Assembly (NCBI RefSeq): GCF_002127325.2
Contig: NC_035448.2
Span: 112,293,473 to 112,357,472, forward strand
DNA: 64,000 bases
Reading direction: 5' to 3'
From: Helianthus annuus
Taxonomy: Eukaryota; Streptophyta; Magnoliopsida; Asterales; Asteraceae
Below, one piece after another: positions 31,102 to 41,770 of the stretch. Under the pieces are notes generated by a model. The model had not been told where the DNA came from, made no database searches, and saw only the letters and a program-made list of their open reading frames with translations. A program made the position numbers and the translations under genes. Every line of letters starts with the position of its first letter. Position 1 is the stretch's first letter.

Positions 31102-34100
31102 ATGGAAGAAGAATTCTACAATGCATTCGCCACATCCCCGACTACTCCAGCTGCTATTGCTCAAAATATGAACATGGAAAACGAAACTGGAACTTTGCAA
31201 AAACCCCCCGAAGCTTATGGTCATTGAGGAATATTATGGTTGGAAAGATAGGTTTGAGAACTGGGTCCAAGCCAATCATTTGAGATCTTGGGAATGTATT
31301 GATAAAAATAGGTTCGACCACGTACTGAGTTGGGAGTCACAAAGTTATTTCTGAACTGAATGATAAAGAACGTGACATGTATAAAGCAGAAAAAATGATG
31401 ATCAATCTTTTACAGCAAGCTGTGAAATAAGACATTTTATCTTGCTTCAACATGATAACACTTCGCGTTCAATTTGGGATGCATTGCGTGTTAAGTTTGA
31501 AGGTAGTGAAAAGATGATCAAAGTAAAAAAGGCACTGCTCAAGAAAGAATTTGATTTTATTTTCAAGTTTGTTAGGTGAATCTTCAAAGAAACTGATCGA
31601 AAGATATTGCCACTTAGTTCGATCTTTGTCTTTGTTGGGAATAGAGAAAAGTCAAGATGAGTGGGTCGACAAATTAGCTGATGCTTTACCTCAGAAAGAG
31701 TGGGGTACATTTTTGATGATCCTAAAGAACATCGGGGAATATGATGGTTTGACGATTTCTCAGTTCATTGAAATGATTGAAGGTCAAGATCTGAACAGCA
31801 AAAGATCGCAAGGATGAACAATCGAGTAATCAACAAGATGTGAAAATGTATTACAAAGGCAGTGTTCAAGAGGTTGAAATGAGTCCAAAAATTCAAACTG
31901 CTTTTAGTGCTGGGAACTCATCTGGAAATGTGATCAAAGTTCAAACAGCAGCAGTGGAATTTCTTCATATCCAAGTGTGAATCAGAAGAGTTCAACTTCA
32001 AGTTTTCAGTCTTAAAGCTCCAAGAGTAGAAATGGTTGTGTGATACAATGCAACATTGCATTGAATCTTCCGAATGGTTAGAGTTTTTCTGAAGAAGTTG
32101 CAAAAGATCACATGACATTACTTGCTACAGTTTTGGAGACCTATGAGGGATTTGTTGCAGGAAGGATCGGAAATGCTGTGCTGACAAAAGAGGATTACGA
32201 TCAGATTGATGCAGAAGAAATGGAGCTCATGGATATTAAATGGTGTTTAGCTAGTGTCTTGAGGAGAGCGGAAAAGTTCAAAATGATTACAGGGAAGAAA
32301 TGATTTCTTAGATGCACATGTTTCTACTTTGGGTTTTGATAAATCTAAAGTTACTTTTTTCGATGAAGGGAGAAAGGTCATTTCAAGAGAGAATGTAAAA
32401 ATCAAGAAGCAAGTGGAGCAAAGAATCCATTTGGAAAAGATGATTACTATAGGAAAGCTATATATCAACAAGTTGCTCATCAACCAAATCAGCAAAAAGA
32501 GCCACAAACTGCACATGCTAGAATGATCAAAGATGCAAATAAGAAAGCTTATTATGGTATCATTGATCAAGATGATGAAAAAGTGGCAGAAGGTTTTAGC
32601 TGGGACAAATACATTCCACCTGATTCAAAAGTTGTTGCTCTCATTGCAAACGTCATTCAAGAACCTGATTTGTTTACAGAATGGATGAAAGTGTTTGCTG
32701 ATAATGAGAAGAGTCAAGAAGAAAAATCTGTTTCATCAAATGAAAGTTCAGAAAGAACAACAGTTTTTTATCAAACACCATCTGATTCTGGTTCTTCAGA
32801 TGATAGTACAGAAAAGACAATAGAGTTTGATCAATCACAAATAGAAACTGATGATTTCAGTGATTATGAGGAAGAAATGCATATTGATGTTGCAAAAACT
32901 CATTTATCTCCTGAAAGTTTTCAATTTTATTTTGAGATCCGTGTGGAGAAACTGAAGGAGAGACGAGCAGCAAAAGAGCAGAAAAGAAGAAATGTGAACA
33001 AAATCATGAAGTTAAAATTGCTGAGAGAATGGTAAAGCTGAGAAGGTGATTGAGGTTGAGAAAGTTGTTGAAGTCGAAAAAATAGTCGAAAAGATTGTTG
33101 AGGTTATCAAGCCATGTAAAAAAATGCTTGGAATCTTGCAAGAAATGCGAAGAAAAGGATGAAAAGTTGAGTGAACAAGAAAAGATGAAAGAACCAATTA
33201 CTGTTCAATCTCAACTATGTGAAAGAATCGTATGATGTGTTGAACAGGACGGTGACTGGTCTACAGAAGACAAATTCTGAGAGAGAAGATGCATTGACAA
33301 TGATGAATGCAGTGATGATGTCGAAGCAAAAAGCTATTAATCATTACATTGAGGAATGTGCAAAGCTAAAGCAAGAGTTGGAGACGGAAAGGATTGAAAT
33401 GAAAATTAGAAGACTGTTGCAAAGTTATACTAGTTCTGATTATATAATTGACCGAATTTATCCAACTGTTGCAGGTTCGGAAGCATTTCAAGATGATAAA
33501 AAAGCCGAGAGAAGAGAAGGATACTGGTAAGAAACAGAGCGATAGTTATAACAAGTGTCCGCCTCCGATCTGGGAAGGTTATTCTTCCTAGAAAACCAAA
33601 TGAGGAGCAAGTCCAAGAGGCAGTCAATATAAAATTGAAGTCTGATATAACCGATGATTTACCAGAAAACATTGACATCACTTTTACATCGTCTGACACT
33701 GATCATGAGTCCGAGTTAATAAAAAAGGTGGTCGATCAGGTGTTGAATAATGATGAGGAGTCTAAGTCAAAGTCCGAGTCTGGACGTTCGAGTTCATCTG
33801 TCAACAATTCAAAGACGTTGGTTAAACGGGTTTACAGTAAAGAATTTTTGTTATCAAAATCGAATTTGGATGATGAAACATTAGAAGTCGCATATACTTG
33901 AATGATTCTGACAAATTATATTCTGATAAGGAATTTCCATAAGAAGTGTTCAAATTGAAAAGATCAAAAAGGTTTTCAAACTAACAGAAATGAATATTTC
34001 TGAAATAAAAGATGTAAATCTTTCAGAAAAACCTAAAAAATACACTTCAAGAATTCAACAACGATTAAACAAGAAAAAGGTTACAGTTCTGGTTCTGGTT

Positions 34101-34705
34101 TTCACAAGAAAACCAACTCATAACGGTAATTTCAAAAAGAAAGGTCTTGGTTTTATTCCATCTGAAAATTATAAAAAATGAGAAAATTTCTAAGATAAAC
34201 ATAAAATTTGTTCCAGGAACAAGCTGTGAAGAGGAATCAAAAAGCTCATCTCTGGAAGCAATCGAATAAAGATTTTCTTGCAAGAAGAAGAAGCAAGAAG
34301 TTATGAAGAGCGGAGCTAATCAGAATAAAGAAACAAAAACCTGTTTTAAATGCAATGAAGTTGGTCACATTGCATGGAACTGTTCTCAAGCAACAAAAAA
34401 AACAGGAAGTTTCTAAAAAAGCTCAAAGAAAAAAGTTGTTGAGAAAAATGAACCACCAATGCTGAAATTTAAAATTTTTGAAAATTCAACATATGAAGTT
34501 GGTGAGTGTTCAAAGAAAAAATTTTACAAAAAAGAGAGCAAAAGACAACCAAATGTGGGTTGTTAAGAAGTCTGATGTAAAATCTGGCGATGAATCTGAT
34601 TCCACAAATCAGAGGAGCCACAGGTTTGAAGTTAAAGCAAGAAGAAACTCAGTGCTTCCAATGGATGATGTTAATTTTCCACCATTGAGAGCTGAAGAAT
34701 TTTAA
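31102..34705 (+). pseudogene. Decayed gag of element B
   Basis: The ATG at 31102 begins MEEEFYNAFATSPTTP, matching Gag of C and A. Frames then break repeatedly. Recognisable parts are the UBN2-like region (31551-31817, KLADALPQKEWGTF), a segment with EDYDQIDAEEMELMDIKWC (32183-32250), an acidic stretch (32523-33035), a coiled-coil-like part (33219-33530) and a second CCHC knuckle, CFKCNEVGHIAWNC, near 34337-34380. The first knuckle near 32350 has lost its leading cysteine and frame. Roughly as long as the C gag, it ends near 34705. It cannot give a complete Gag. Confidence 0.85.
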
Positions 34706-36413
34706 ATCAAATTATTTGGTAAAGTTGAGATATCAAATCATTCTATTCTGAAAAGGAAGAATTTGATGTCGATAAAGTGTTTTAATGGAAATGTGGAAAA
34801 GATTTTTTGGAAAAAATGGTTGAGGGTAAGGTGAAAGGGGTAAAAGTTTTTATGAAATGAAGAAGGCAACATACACCCTGACTGAAAGTGAACTTGATAA
34901 GCTAACATCCAAGCTTGCTGAGGCTTGGATGTCTGTATTTAATATGTAAAAATCTGACTTGCCGGAGTCCCAGGTTGGTAAGAGTGGAGCAGGAATCGGC
35001 ATATTTCTTTAAGAAATTCACGAAAGGTGATTTCGTCCAACAATGGTATAGAGGTTTGTTCTTAAGAAGTGATTAATCAAGGTCATTAGTTTTGAACTTG
35101 ATGAAAGCTCATATAAGTGGTTGAAAAACAAATGTGATGAATTGAACCCCTAACCTACAAATGGTTTTTAAAATCAACAAAAACTTATTTTCCAGAAAAA
35201 CCATTTTGATTAAAAACAAACTTAAGTGTTTTGAAATCTAATGGGAAAATAGTTTGTTGTAAGGGGGAGTTCTGATTGTTTATGTCGAGTGAATGACAAA
35301 ACTGAAGCAATTCATAACAGTTGTCAGTTTCTTGTACAGTTTGTTTTCAAATCTTTTTAAATGTGTTTGCATATTTAGGGGGGTAAAAAATTTCAGAAAA
35401 TCCAAAAACATTAGAAAATTTGAAAAGTCAAAAACATTGATAAAATGAGTTTTGGTGTATAAAAGGGAAATAATAGTACATACAGTCATGGACTATCAAC
35501 AACACGCTAAAGAATTGGAAAGTTAAAAGTGATAAAAAAATCTCACTGCAGATGTGTCAGTAATTTTTATACATTTAGTAGATTGTTTTCGAAATATAAA
35601 CATAAATTTCAAACTTGCTTAAATCGTGGGGAACAATTCTTGAATATATGGGTGACCCCCGAAATCTTGTTTGAAAGGTCCCTCTTTCTGAAATACTAGG
35701 TCTTTATACTCAGTGATATCTTGGGTATTATCCCGGGACTTCTGATTTTGCGGAAGCAATGGCCTAGTCCCCGTAAAATACTTTGCATTTGCTTGAAATA
35801 TAGCGCAGCCCTCAGTACAAAAAATGATGAAACATTGAAAAATGTTAATCATGTGCTGTTGAAGAAAAGATTCTCTAAAGGGAACACACCAAAAGACGAG
35901 CCGTCATCTCTCTGCTGAACGGAAGTTCTGACCTAAGCTCTCACGGTTTCGCATTTAACCCTTTTCCAGATATCATCTAGGTATACTCACCTGTAAGACA
36001 GAATATTGGGATTTGGATACGGCAGTGTATTCAAGAGGAGGGACACGCAAATAAGTTTAAGTGCTTAAAACACTAATCTCGTATCTCAAAACAGTTGAAC
36101 TTTGTATGAAAATTTAAATGGACCAGTATACTGACAATCCAAGTGAATTGTTTAAAACTTAAAATGAAATGAAACTTAACGGTGTTGGTGATTTGTCTCA
36201 AAAACTGATATGATCCTCTTACACAAACTCACAAAAATATTGTTTGTATATATTTCTTTACTGCATTTCTTTTTTAAAAATTCCTAAAAGATTTTTAGAA
36301 ACATCTTGCTTCGAACACACGAGTTGCTAAGAGTCAAATTCGGAAAAAAAACCTATTGTATGGGAAATACTTCAAGAAATTCTGGATGACCATCCTGTAT
36401 TGCTGAATAGAGC
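34706..36413 (+). other. Non-coding region of B, with a block conserved in element A
   Basis: There is no pol. Bases about 35619-36240 align with 40440-41060 of element A in matching element orientation, including TATTATCCCGGGACTTCTG, CTAGTCCCCG and AGATATCATCT...TATACTCACCTGTAAGAC. The antisense frames are interrupted at different places, so it looks like a conserved RNA or cis element rather than a protein. CGGGACT and AGTCCCCG could pair around a 20-30 base loop in both elements. Confidence 0.65.
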
Positions 36414-36502
36414 GGGCAATCCTGAGCCAAATCACGTTTTCCGAAAACAAACAAAGGTTCAAAAAGCGAAAATAAAAAAGGATAGATGCAGAGACTCGAT
36501 GG
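36414..36502 (+). other. Plastid trnL(UAA) intron fragment (P6 region) inside element B
   Basis: GGGCAATCCTGAGCCAA at 36414 and GATAGATGCAGAGACTCGATGG-type sequence at 36481-36502 match the two ends of the chloroplast trnL(UAA) intron P6 loop, and the DNA between (ACGTTTTCCGAAAACAAAC...) matches too. There are two differences at the right-hand end relative to the usual sequence. It is a nuclear plastid DNA insertion, not a functional intron. Confidence 0.9.
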
Positions 36503-36626
36503 AGGAAGGTGAGGATGACGTCAAGTCATCATGCCCCTTATGCCCTGGGCGACACACGTGCTACAATGGCCGGGACAAAGGGTCGCGATCCCGCTAGGGT
36601 GAGCTAACTCCAAAAACCCGTCCTCT
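36503..36626 (+). other. Plastid 16S rRNA fragment fused to the trnL intron piece
   Basis: About 124-127 bases match the 3' third of chloroplast 16S rRNA (GAGGATGACGTCAAGTCATC, CGACACACGTGCTACAATGG, then GTGAGCTAAC and CCCGTCCTC), with about two substitutions. It directly abuts the trnL intron fragment. The two loci are far apart in the plastid genome, so the pieces were joined during or before integration. No rRNA function is expected. Confidence 0.92.
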
Positions 36627-37320
36627 GTTTTAGCATAAAATTTTGAAAAAACCAAAAAGATTTTCGACAACTAATGTTGGAGAGCTGACTTTCAAAATTC
36701 CAAGTGCTGAACTGATTGATTTAAGGGGGAGTCTACTGAATCTAAAAGGATTTAAAATTTTTCCTGCAAGAGGTCATCAGAAATTTTTAAATGTTAAATT
36801 ATTTCATTTTTTCAATTGGTTCATCAGAGATCTGCAAGTGGTGTCTGAGGTTGTAAAAATCTTAATAATATAAAACTTATGTTTGTGGTAGAGATTATGT
36901 AGGTTTGAAATCTGAGAAGAGCCAGGTTCAGATACCTTAGGATTCTGTGATTAGAGAAAGCCAGGTTTCGATCCTGAGTAGAGTGTGAGCCAGATCATGA
37001 TCTAGACTGCGATCCCAGCTGATTGAAAGGGGAGTCTGAAGGTACCTGAGTAGAAGGTGAGCAAGATTATAATCCTGGATTGATGAACTTAAGGAATCAA
37101 GAGATCTGATCAAGAGAATTAGAAAGAAAATAGAGCCAAGTTCAGATCCTGGTAAAAGAAAAACAGAAGTTGAGATTGTTTGAGGGGAGTCTGTTGATGC
37201 TGGAGAGGAAAGTAAAGAGAAGATTGAAGTTTTACAATGTCAAGATACTTCAAAGAGAGTAGTCAGACTGATAAAGACTGAAGACGTTAAAGACTCGACA
37301 CAGTAGACTCGTCAACATCC
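36627..37320 (+). other. Non-coding 3' part of B, degenerate internal repeats
   Basis: Purine-rich sequence without a frame. A theme like GAGCCAGGTTCAGATCCT recurs at about 36915, 36955, 36985 and 37135, a degenerate tandem array of about 40 bp units. Two GGGGAGTCTG motifs (37030 and 37185) resemble extra copies of the polypurine tract. Confidence 0.55.
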
Positions 37321-37331
37321 GAGGGGGAGTC
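37321..37331 (+). other. Polypurine tract of B
   Basis: GAGGGGGAGTC directly precedes the 3' LTR. Element A has the same tract on the other strand (39827-39837). Confidence 0.85.
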
Positions 37332-37785
37332 TGTTGGTGCATACGTCTGTCGACTTCGTCTTGTATCGAGTCTTGCATTGCTCAGGGCACGAAGATCGAG
37401 AAATCATGACAAAAAGTTAATTCCGCGTGAAGCATATAATTCTGCTTGAAGATGTATGTGGTAATTCCGTGCGGAATTAATCAGTAATTCCGCTTGTGAT
37501 GATAGTTTCGTTTGTCATGTAATTCCGCTTGAGCATGTTCAAGTGGAATTAGTCTGTCTATAAATAGGTTTGATTCCGGTTCATTTGAAACGGAATTAAG
37601 GTAAGTGTTTTCCGACGCCGAAGCTCTGTTAAAGTATCTCCATGTTGTAAAACTTTATCTGATCAATAAACAAATCAATTAAAGTGATAATCTAGCTAAA
37701 TCGAACTCATTATGTCTGTTTCCGCCTTTCATTCTGAGTAGAACACCTCTGATCGACTCATTTTGGGTCCGAACACGATCCTACA
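37332..37785 (+). repeat. 3' LTR of element B (454 bp)
   Basis: TGTTGGTGCATACG...CGATCCTACA, the same length as the 5' LTR, followed by the target duplication GTATA. TATAAATA lies at 37559-37566. Confidence 0.93.
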
Positions 37786-38248
37786 GTATAAGGAACATGT
37801 AATTCTTTTACAAGTTTATATATAAATAATTATCCAAAGTTATAAAATCTTTTGTGCCATGTGCATTCAAATCAATTTCTTAAACATTTTCAAAATGAGT
37901 CAGTTAAATTGTATCTACCAGTGTAAACTGACGTATTTTCCCAAAACGGCTAAGTGCAGGTACTAATCGGAATAGCCTGGCCTCTCCTAGCATCAAATAA
38001 AAGTCTCGCAAGCTTAGATGCCTATAAAGTCTGTTGAACAAAGTTTCCTTTTTATTTGATCCGCCTGTGGATCTTTTTCAGCCATGTTGTGATACTTAAT
38101 ATTACACTTTTATTCGGTTGAAATAAATCTATCTTTTTGCTTCCGTTGTGCATTTAAATTTGTGTTGTTTGACTATTATGATATCAACTACGTCACGATA
38201 CTCCCCACCCGGCCCACCGGCAACACGTGGAAATATCGGGGTGTGACA

Positions 38249-38720
38249 ATGTGAATAAACGCCATAAACGCCAAAATGTTGATACAATGAAACAATTAAA
38301 ACACCATTAATTATTGAATTTGGTTAACGCCAAAAATCTTAAAAACCAAAAATTAAAACAATATTGGGACAAGGGGAACTTGAAAAGCAGAAGATGAAAG
38401 GACAAAAAAGCCCATCCGCCCTTTTCTAAGCGGTGGGACACGTGTTGGGCCAGGAAGCGTTCTCACCGTTCTCACACTTTTGAGCGTTCTCTCCAGATCC
38501 CGTTTCTCTCTATAGATATATAGGGTAAGGTTATTGCAAAAAAGGTTAAAAGTGTGAGAAAGGTGAGAAATATTGTGGAGATGACATGTGTCCTAAGTCT
38601 AAATTAATTCAAAAGGGTAAACAAGTAATTTTATCATTAATTCAATTAATTAAAAACTTCCCATAACCGCCATCTTAATTATAGGAACTAGATTTTTTTA
38701 AAGATCTCTATAAACACCAT
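38249..38720. other. Unassigned non-coding DNA between E3 and D2
   Basis: About 470 bp with repeated GTTCTCAC / GTGAGAA words near 38460-38570, and TCTCTCTATAGATATATAGGG at 38507-38527, which resembles ends of some plant Helitron-like repeats. Ends and family could not be established. Confidence 0.4.
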
Positions 38721-38967
38721 TGATATGCACAAAATGCAACATATAAATTATATCAATTGTGGCATAAAACTAACCCTTTTTTAGTACTAATGTTGGAAAA
38801 AGTGTGCTTTTGTCTTCCTTTTGTATTTTCAGGATTAAATGAGCTCAAATTAACAAAAGAAGCAAAAAGACAGCAAAATCTAACATAAATACAAGAAAAG
38901 GAACAAAAGTGGAATGCCCGACCCCTCGACAGCATCTTCCCAGGCAAAACTAAGAAAACAGAAGACT

Positions 38968-39213
38968 GAACACGCCCCGTGCTCAGCGAGCACGGGGCCG
39001 TGCCGAAGTAGCAGCAGAAAAGACAAACCTTTAGAAGCTTCTACTGCCCACCACGGGGTCGTGCCCAGCGGACACGGGGGCATGGTCAACTTCCTGCAGG
39101 CGCATTTATTGTAATTGCGAATTACAATTAATGAAGAGAGAGACGAGGATGGACACAGGGCCATGCCCTGCGGGCACGGGGCCATGCCCGAGCTTCTGTT
39201 CAGCCTATAAATA
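38968..39213 (+). promoter_or_regulatory. LTR promoter of D2 copy 1: palindrome pairs plus TATAAATA
   Basis: Pairs at 38968-39003, 39051-39085 and 39151-39190, then TATAAATA at 39206-39213. The third pair has GGGCACGGGGCCATGCCC, in which G-C replaces A-T in the stem relative to GGACACGG/CCGTGTCC. Confidence 0.65.
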
Positions 39214-39383
39214 GGAGTGTTTGGAGCCATTTCAATTTATCCCTTGGCACACCACCTCTCTCACACTTCACCCACCACCCACCACCACCACAACACCATC
39301 ATCCATTGTCCATCATAGAGTGTGTGTGTTGTCTCGGGATCCAAGATTGATCGTAAGAGTTCTTGACAATCAAAGGCCATGTT

Positions 39384-39826
39384 TGTAGGATCGTTCTGAG
39401 ACCCGAACGAGTCGTTCAGAGGTAATTCTATCAAATACAGGTGCGGAAAACAAGTATTTGACGCAGGAACAGCTTGAATATCACTTTAAACACCTTTTCT
39501 ATTGATATATAACAGATTCTGGTACAATCTCGATCCGGCAGCACCTCGGTACGAGTTTCGACAAATCGTTACAAATAAACCGCTCATATGCCTATATATA
39601 GGCTAGCTGGTCCGCCCCAAGGTACTATGTCCGAATAAGCGGACCAACCTTGGTCAAATAAGCGGACCATACTCTTGACAAATAAGCGAACCTTTCAAGT
39701 CCAAATGAGCGAACCTACTCCAAAAACCTATACAATCTTCTATTTTCTCGTACTATGTGCCCTGATCTAACATTCTAAAACTATGATTCGATCCAAGACG
39801 AAGTCAACAGATGAAATGCACCAACA
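39384..39826 (-). repeat. 3' LTR of element A (443 bp)
   Basis: TGTAGGATCG...GCACCAACA on the plus strand, almost identical to 46114-46555. The polypurine tract (GACTCCCCCTC, plus strand 39827-39837) abuts it. Confidence 0.94.
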
Positions 39827-39837
39827 GACTCCCCCTC

Positions 39838-41770
39838 AGATGTTGACGGAGTGCCATCGAACAGAGTGTCATCGAGTCATATCACACTGTCTTCAATCTT
39901 CTGTCTTGATCAGCCACTGGGCTTTTCTCTATCTTCGTCTCTTTCTCTTCTATCATCAACAGACTCTCCTTCACAAAGCTTTAACATCTTTTGAATTTGT
40001 TCAGTCCAACTTGTACTCCTCCTCAAGTATTACATATTCTCCCTCAGATGTTGACTTTCCTGCATAAACTCTACCACAAACATAAGATTTATGACAACAT
40101 TTAAGCATATAAACATGCACCAACTCAGACTCTCTCATATGCACCAACTCAGACTCTCTCATATGCACCAACATTTAACTCCCTCTCAATTTTCTATCTG
40201 TATGATGAACCACTTGAAAAAGGTTAGATTATGAAAACAGTTTTAATTTCACACACACACTCCTCCTCAAATAATGCTCATCATGTTTAGCACTTTTGAA
40301 TTTTGAAAATCAACTTTTTAACATCAGTTGTCAAAAATCTTTTTGTATTTTCAAAAACTTATGCTAAAACACATCAAAAAAACTTTTTGGATTTTTCAAA
40401 AAAAATGAAAATGCAGAAATAAACTATTTACAGACAATATTTTTGTGAGCTCGTGCAAGAGGATCATATCAGTTTTGAAACATATCACTAACACCGTTAA
40501 GCTTTAAACATTCTCAGTTCTAAACAATTTACCTAGATTGTCAGTATGTTTGTCCACTTAAATTTTCACACAGACTTCAATTTATTCGAGATACGATATT
40601 AATGATTTAGAGACTGAAACTTAATTGTGTATCACTCCACTCGAATATACTCCTGTATCCAGATCCCAAATATTCAGTCTTACAGGTGAGTATACCACAG
40701 ATGATATCTGTAAAGGGGTTATGTGCGAGGGCCGTGAGAGCTCAGGTCGATACTTCCGTATACGCAGAGAGATGACGGCTTCGACTTTTTGGTGTGTCCC
40801 CTTTAGAGGATCTTTTGATTACAACAGCAGCGACTATCAATTTTATTGTTTCATCAGCTTGCTGAGGGCGATGCTATGTTTCAAGCATTTTGCGAAAAGC
40901 ATTATCCGGGGACTAGGTCAGAACTTCCATTCAGCAGAAGTCCCGGGATAATACCCCAGATATCACTGAGTATAAAGACCTAGTATCTTAGAATACGGGA
41001 CCTTTCAAACAATATTTCGGGGGTTACCCATATATCCAAGAATAGTTACCCACGAATCAAGCAAGTTTGATTTAGGTTTATATCTCGTTTCAATTTACTA
41101 AATGTACGAAAATCTACTGACACATCCGCAGTAAGATCGTTTATCACATTTTGACTTTACAAATCTTTAGCATGCTGTGATAGTCCACTGATGTACTATC
41201 ATTTCCTCTTTTTCGCAACAAAACTCATTTTGATTTTATCATGTTTTTGGCTTTTTCAAATTTTCTAATGTTTTTGGATTTTCTGATTTAATTTTCTTAC
41301 TCCCCCTAAAATGCAAACACATTAACGAAAATATGAAAACAAACTGTACAGAAACATGACAACCGATATCAAATCACCTCAATTCGCCATTCACTGGCAT
41401 AAACAATCAGAACTCCCCCTATCAACAAACTATTTTCCCATTTAGATTTCAAAACACTTAAGTTTGTTTTAATCAAAATGGTTTTTCCGGAAAATAAGTT
41501 TGATTGATTTTACCATTGTAGGTTTATCAAAAAATGTTCGGGGATGTGGTTCATCATCTTGTCTTCCAACCGAGTAGGAAAATACAAGTACAATTAATGT
41601 CCTTGATTTACCATTTGCAGTTCAGAAACCTCTGTACCACTTGAAATAACAAACAAACATAAACAAACCTCTTTACCGATTGTATGATTGACGTTACCGA
41701 ATAAATTCAAGAAAGATGCCGATTCATGCTCCACGCTTACCAACCTGGGAGCTCCGGCAAGTCCTGAGAC
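39838..41770 (-). other. Non-coding region between gag and 3' LTR of A, with a block conserved in B
   Basis: No enzyme domain is present. At 40130-40180 the 26-bp unit CATATGCACCAACTCAGACT plus CTCT repeats twice, then partly again. Bases 40440-41060 match B 35619-36240. On the plus strand (antisense) it holds a 108-codon open frame at 40625-40951, which is interrupted at the equivalent place in B, so it is not accepted as a gene. Confidence 0.65.

Larger units (their letters stand above)
30038..37785 (+). mobile_element. Copia-like non-autonomous element B, gag only, complete with LTRs and GTATA duplication
   Basis: It has two 454-bp LTRs, a primer site, a repeat-rich leader, a decayed gag, about 2.6 kb of non-coding DNA with an inserted plastid fragment, and a polypurine tract. 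The flanks GTATA (30033-30037 and 37786-37790) form a perfect target duplication. No protease, integrase, RT or RNase H is detectable between gag and the 3' LTR, so mobilisation needed enzymes from elsewhere. The LTRs differ at about 35 positions by eye (roughly 92% identity), making it a fairly old insertion. Confidence 0.92.
29329..38248 (+). repeat. E1-family LTR fragment E3 (3' third), interrupted by element B
   Basis: Bases 29329-30037 align with about 8870-9530 of the E1 LTR (ATGACTCTTATGGTTACCC, GGGCTTGGGGTAGGG). Bases 37791-38248 align with the LTR end and finish GGGGTGTGACA. Element B and its GTATA duplication separate them. The first two-thirds of the LTR is missing, and no primer site follows, so this is a truncated solo LTR. 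Confidence 0.82.

Noticed and set aside
36503..36626. rRNA gene
   Set aside because: Only about 125 bases of plastid 16S, with substitutions, inside a retrotransposon; a nuclear plastid insertion, not a gene.
38507..38600. Helitron terminus
   Set aside because: A TCTCTCTATAGATATATAGG-like start is suggestive, but no CTRR end with hairpin could be paired with it, so it was kept as unassigned DNA.
40625..40951. 108-codon antisense ORF in element A as an accessory gene
   Set aside because: The equivalent region of B has stops and frame changes at different places and little amino acid agreement; conservation is at nucleotide level. A link to an integrated plant virus gene was also considered and dropped for lack of any motif.
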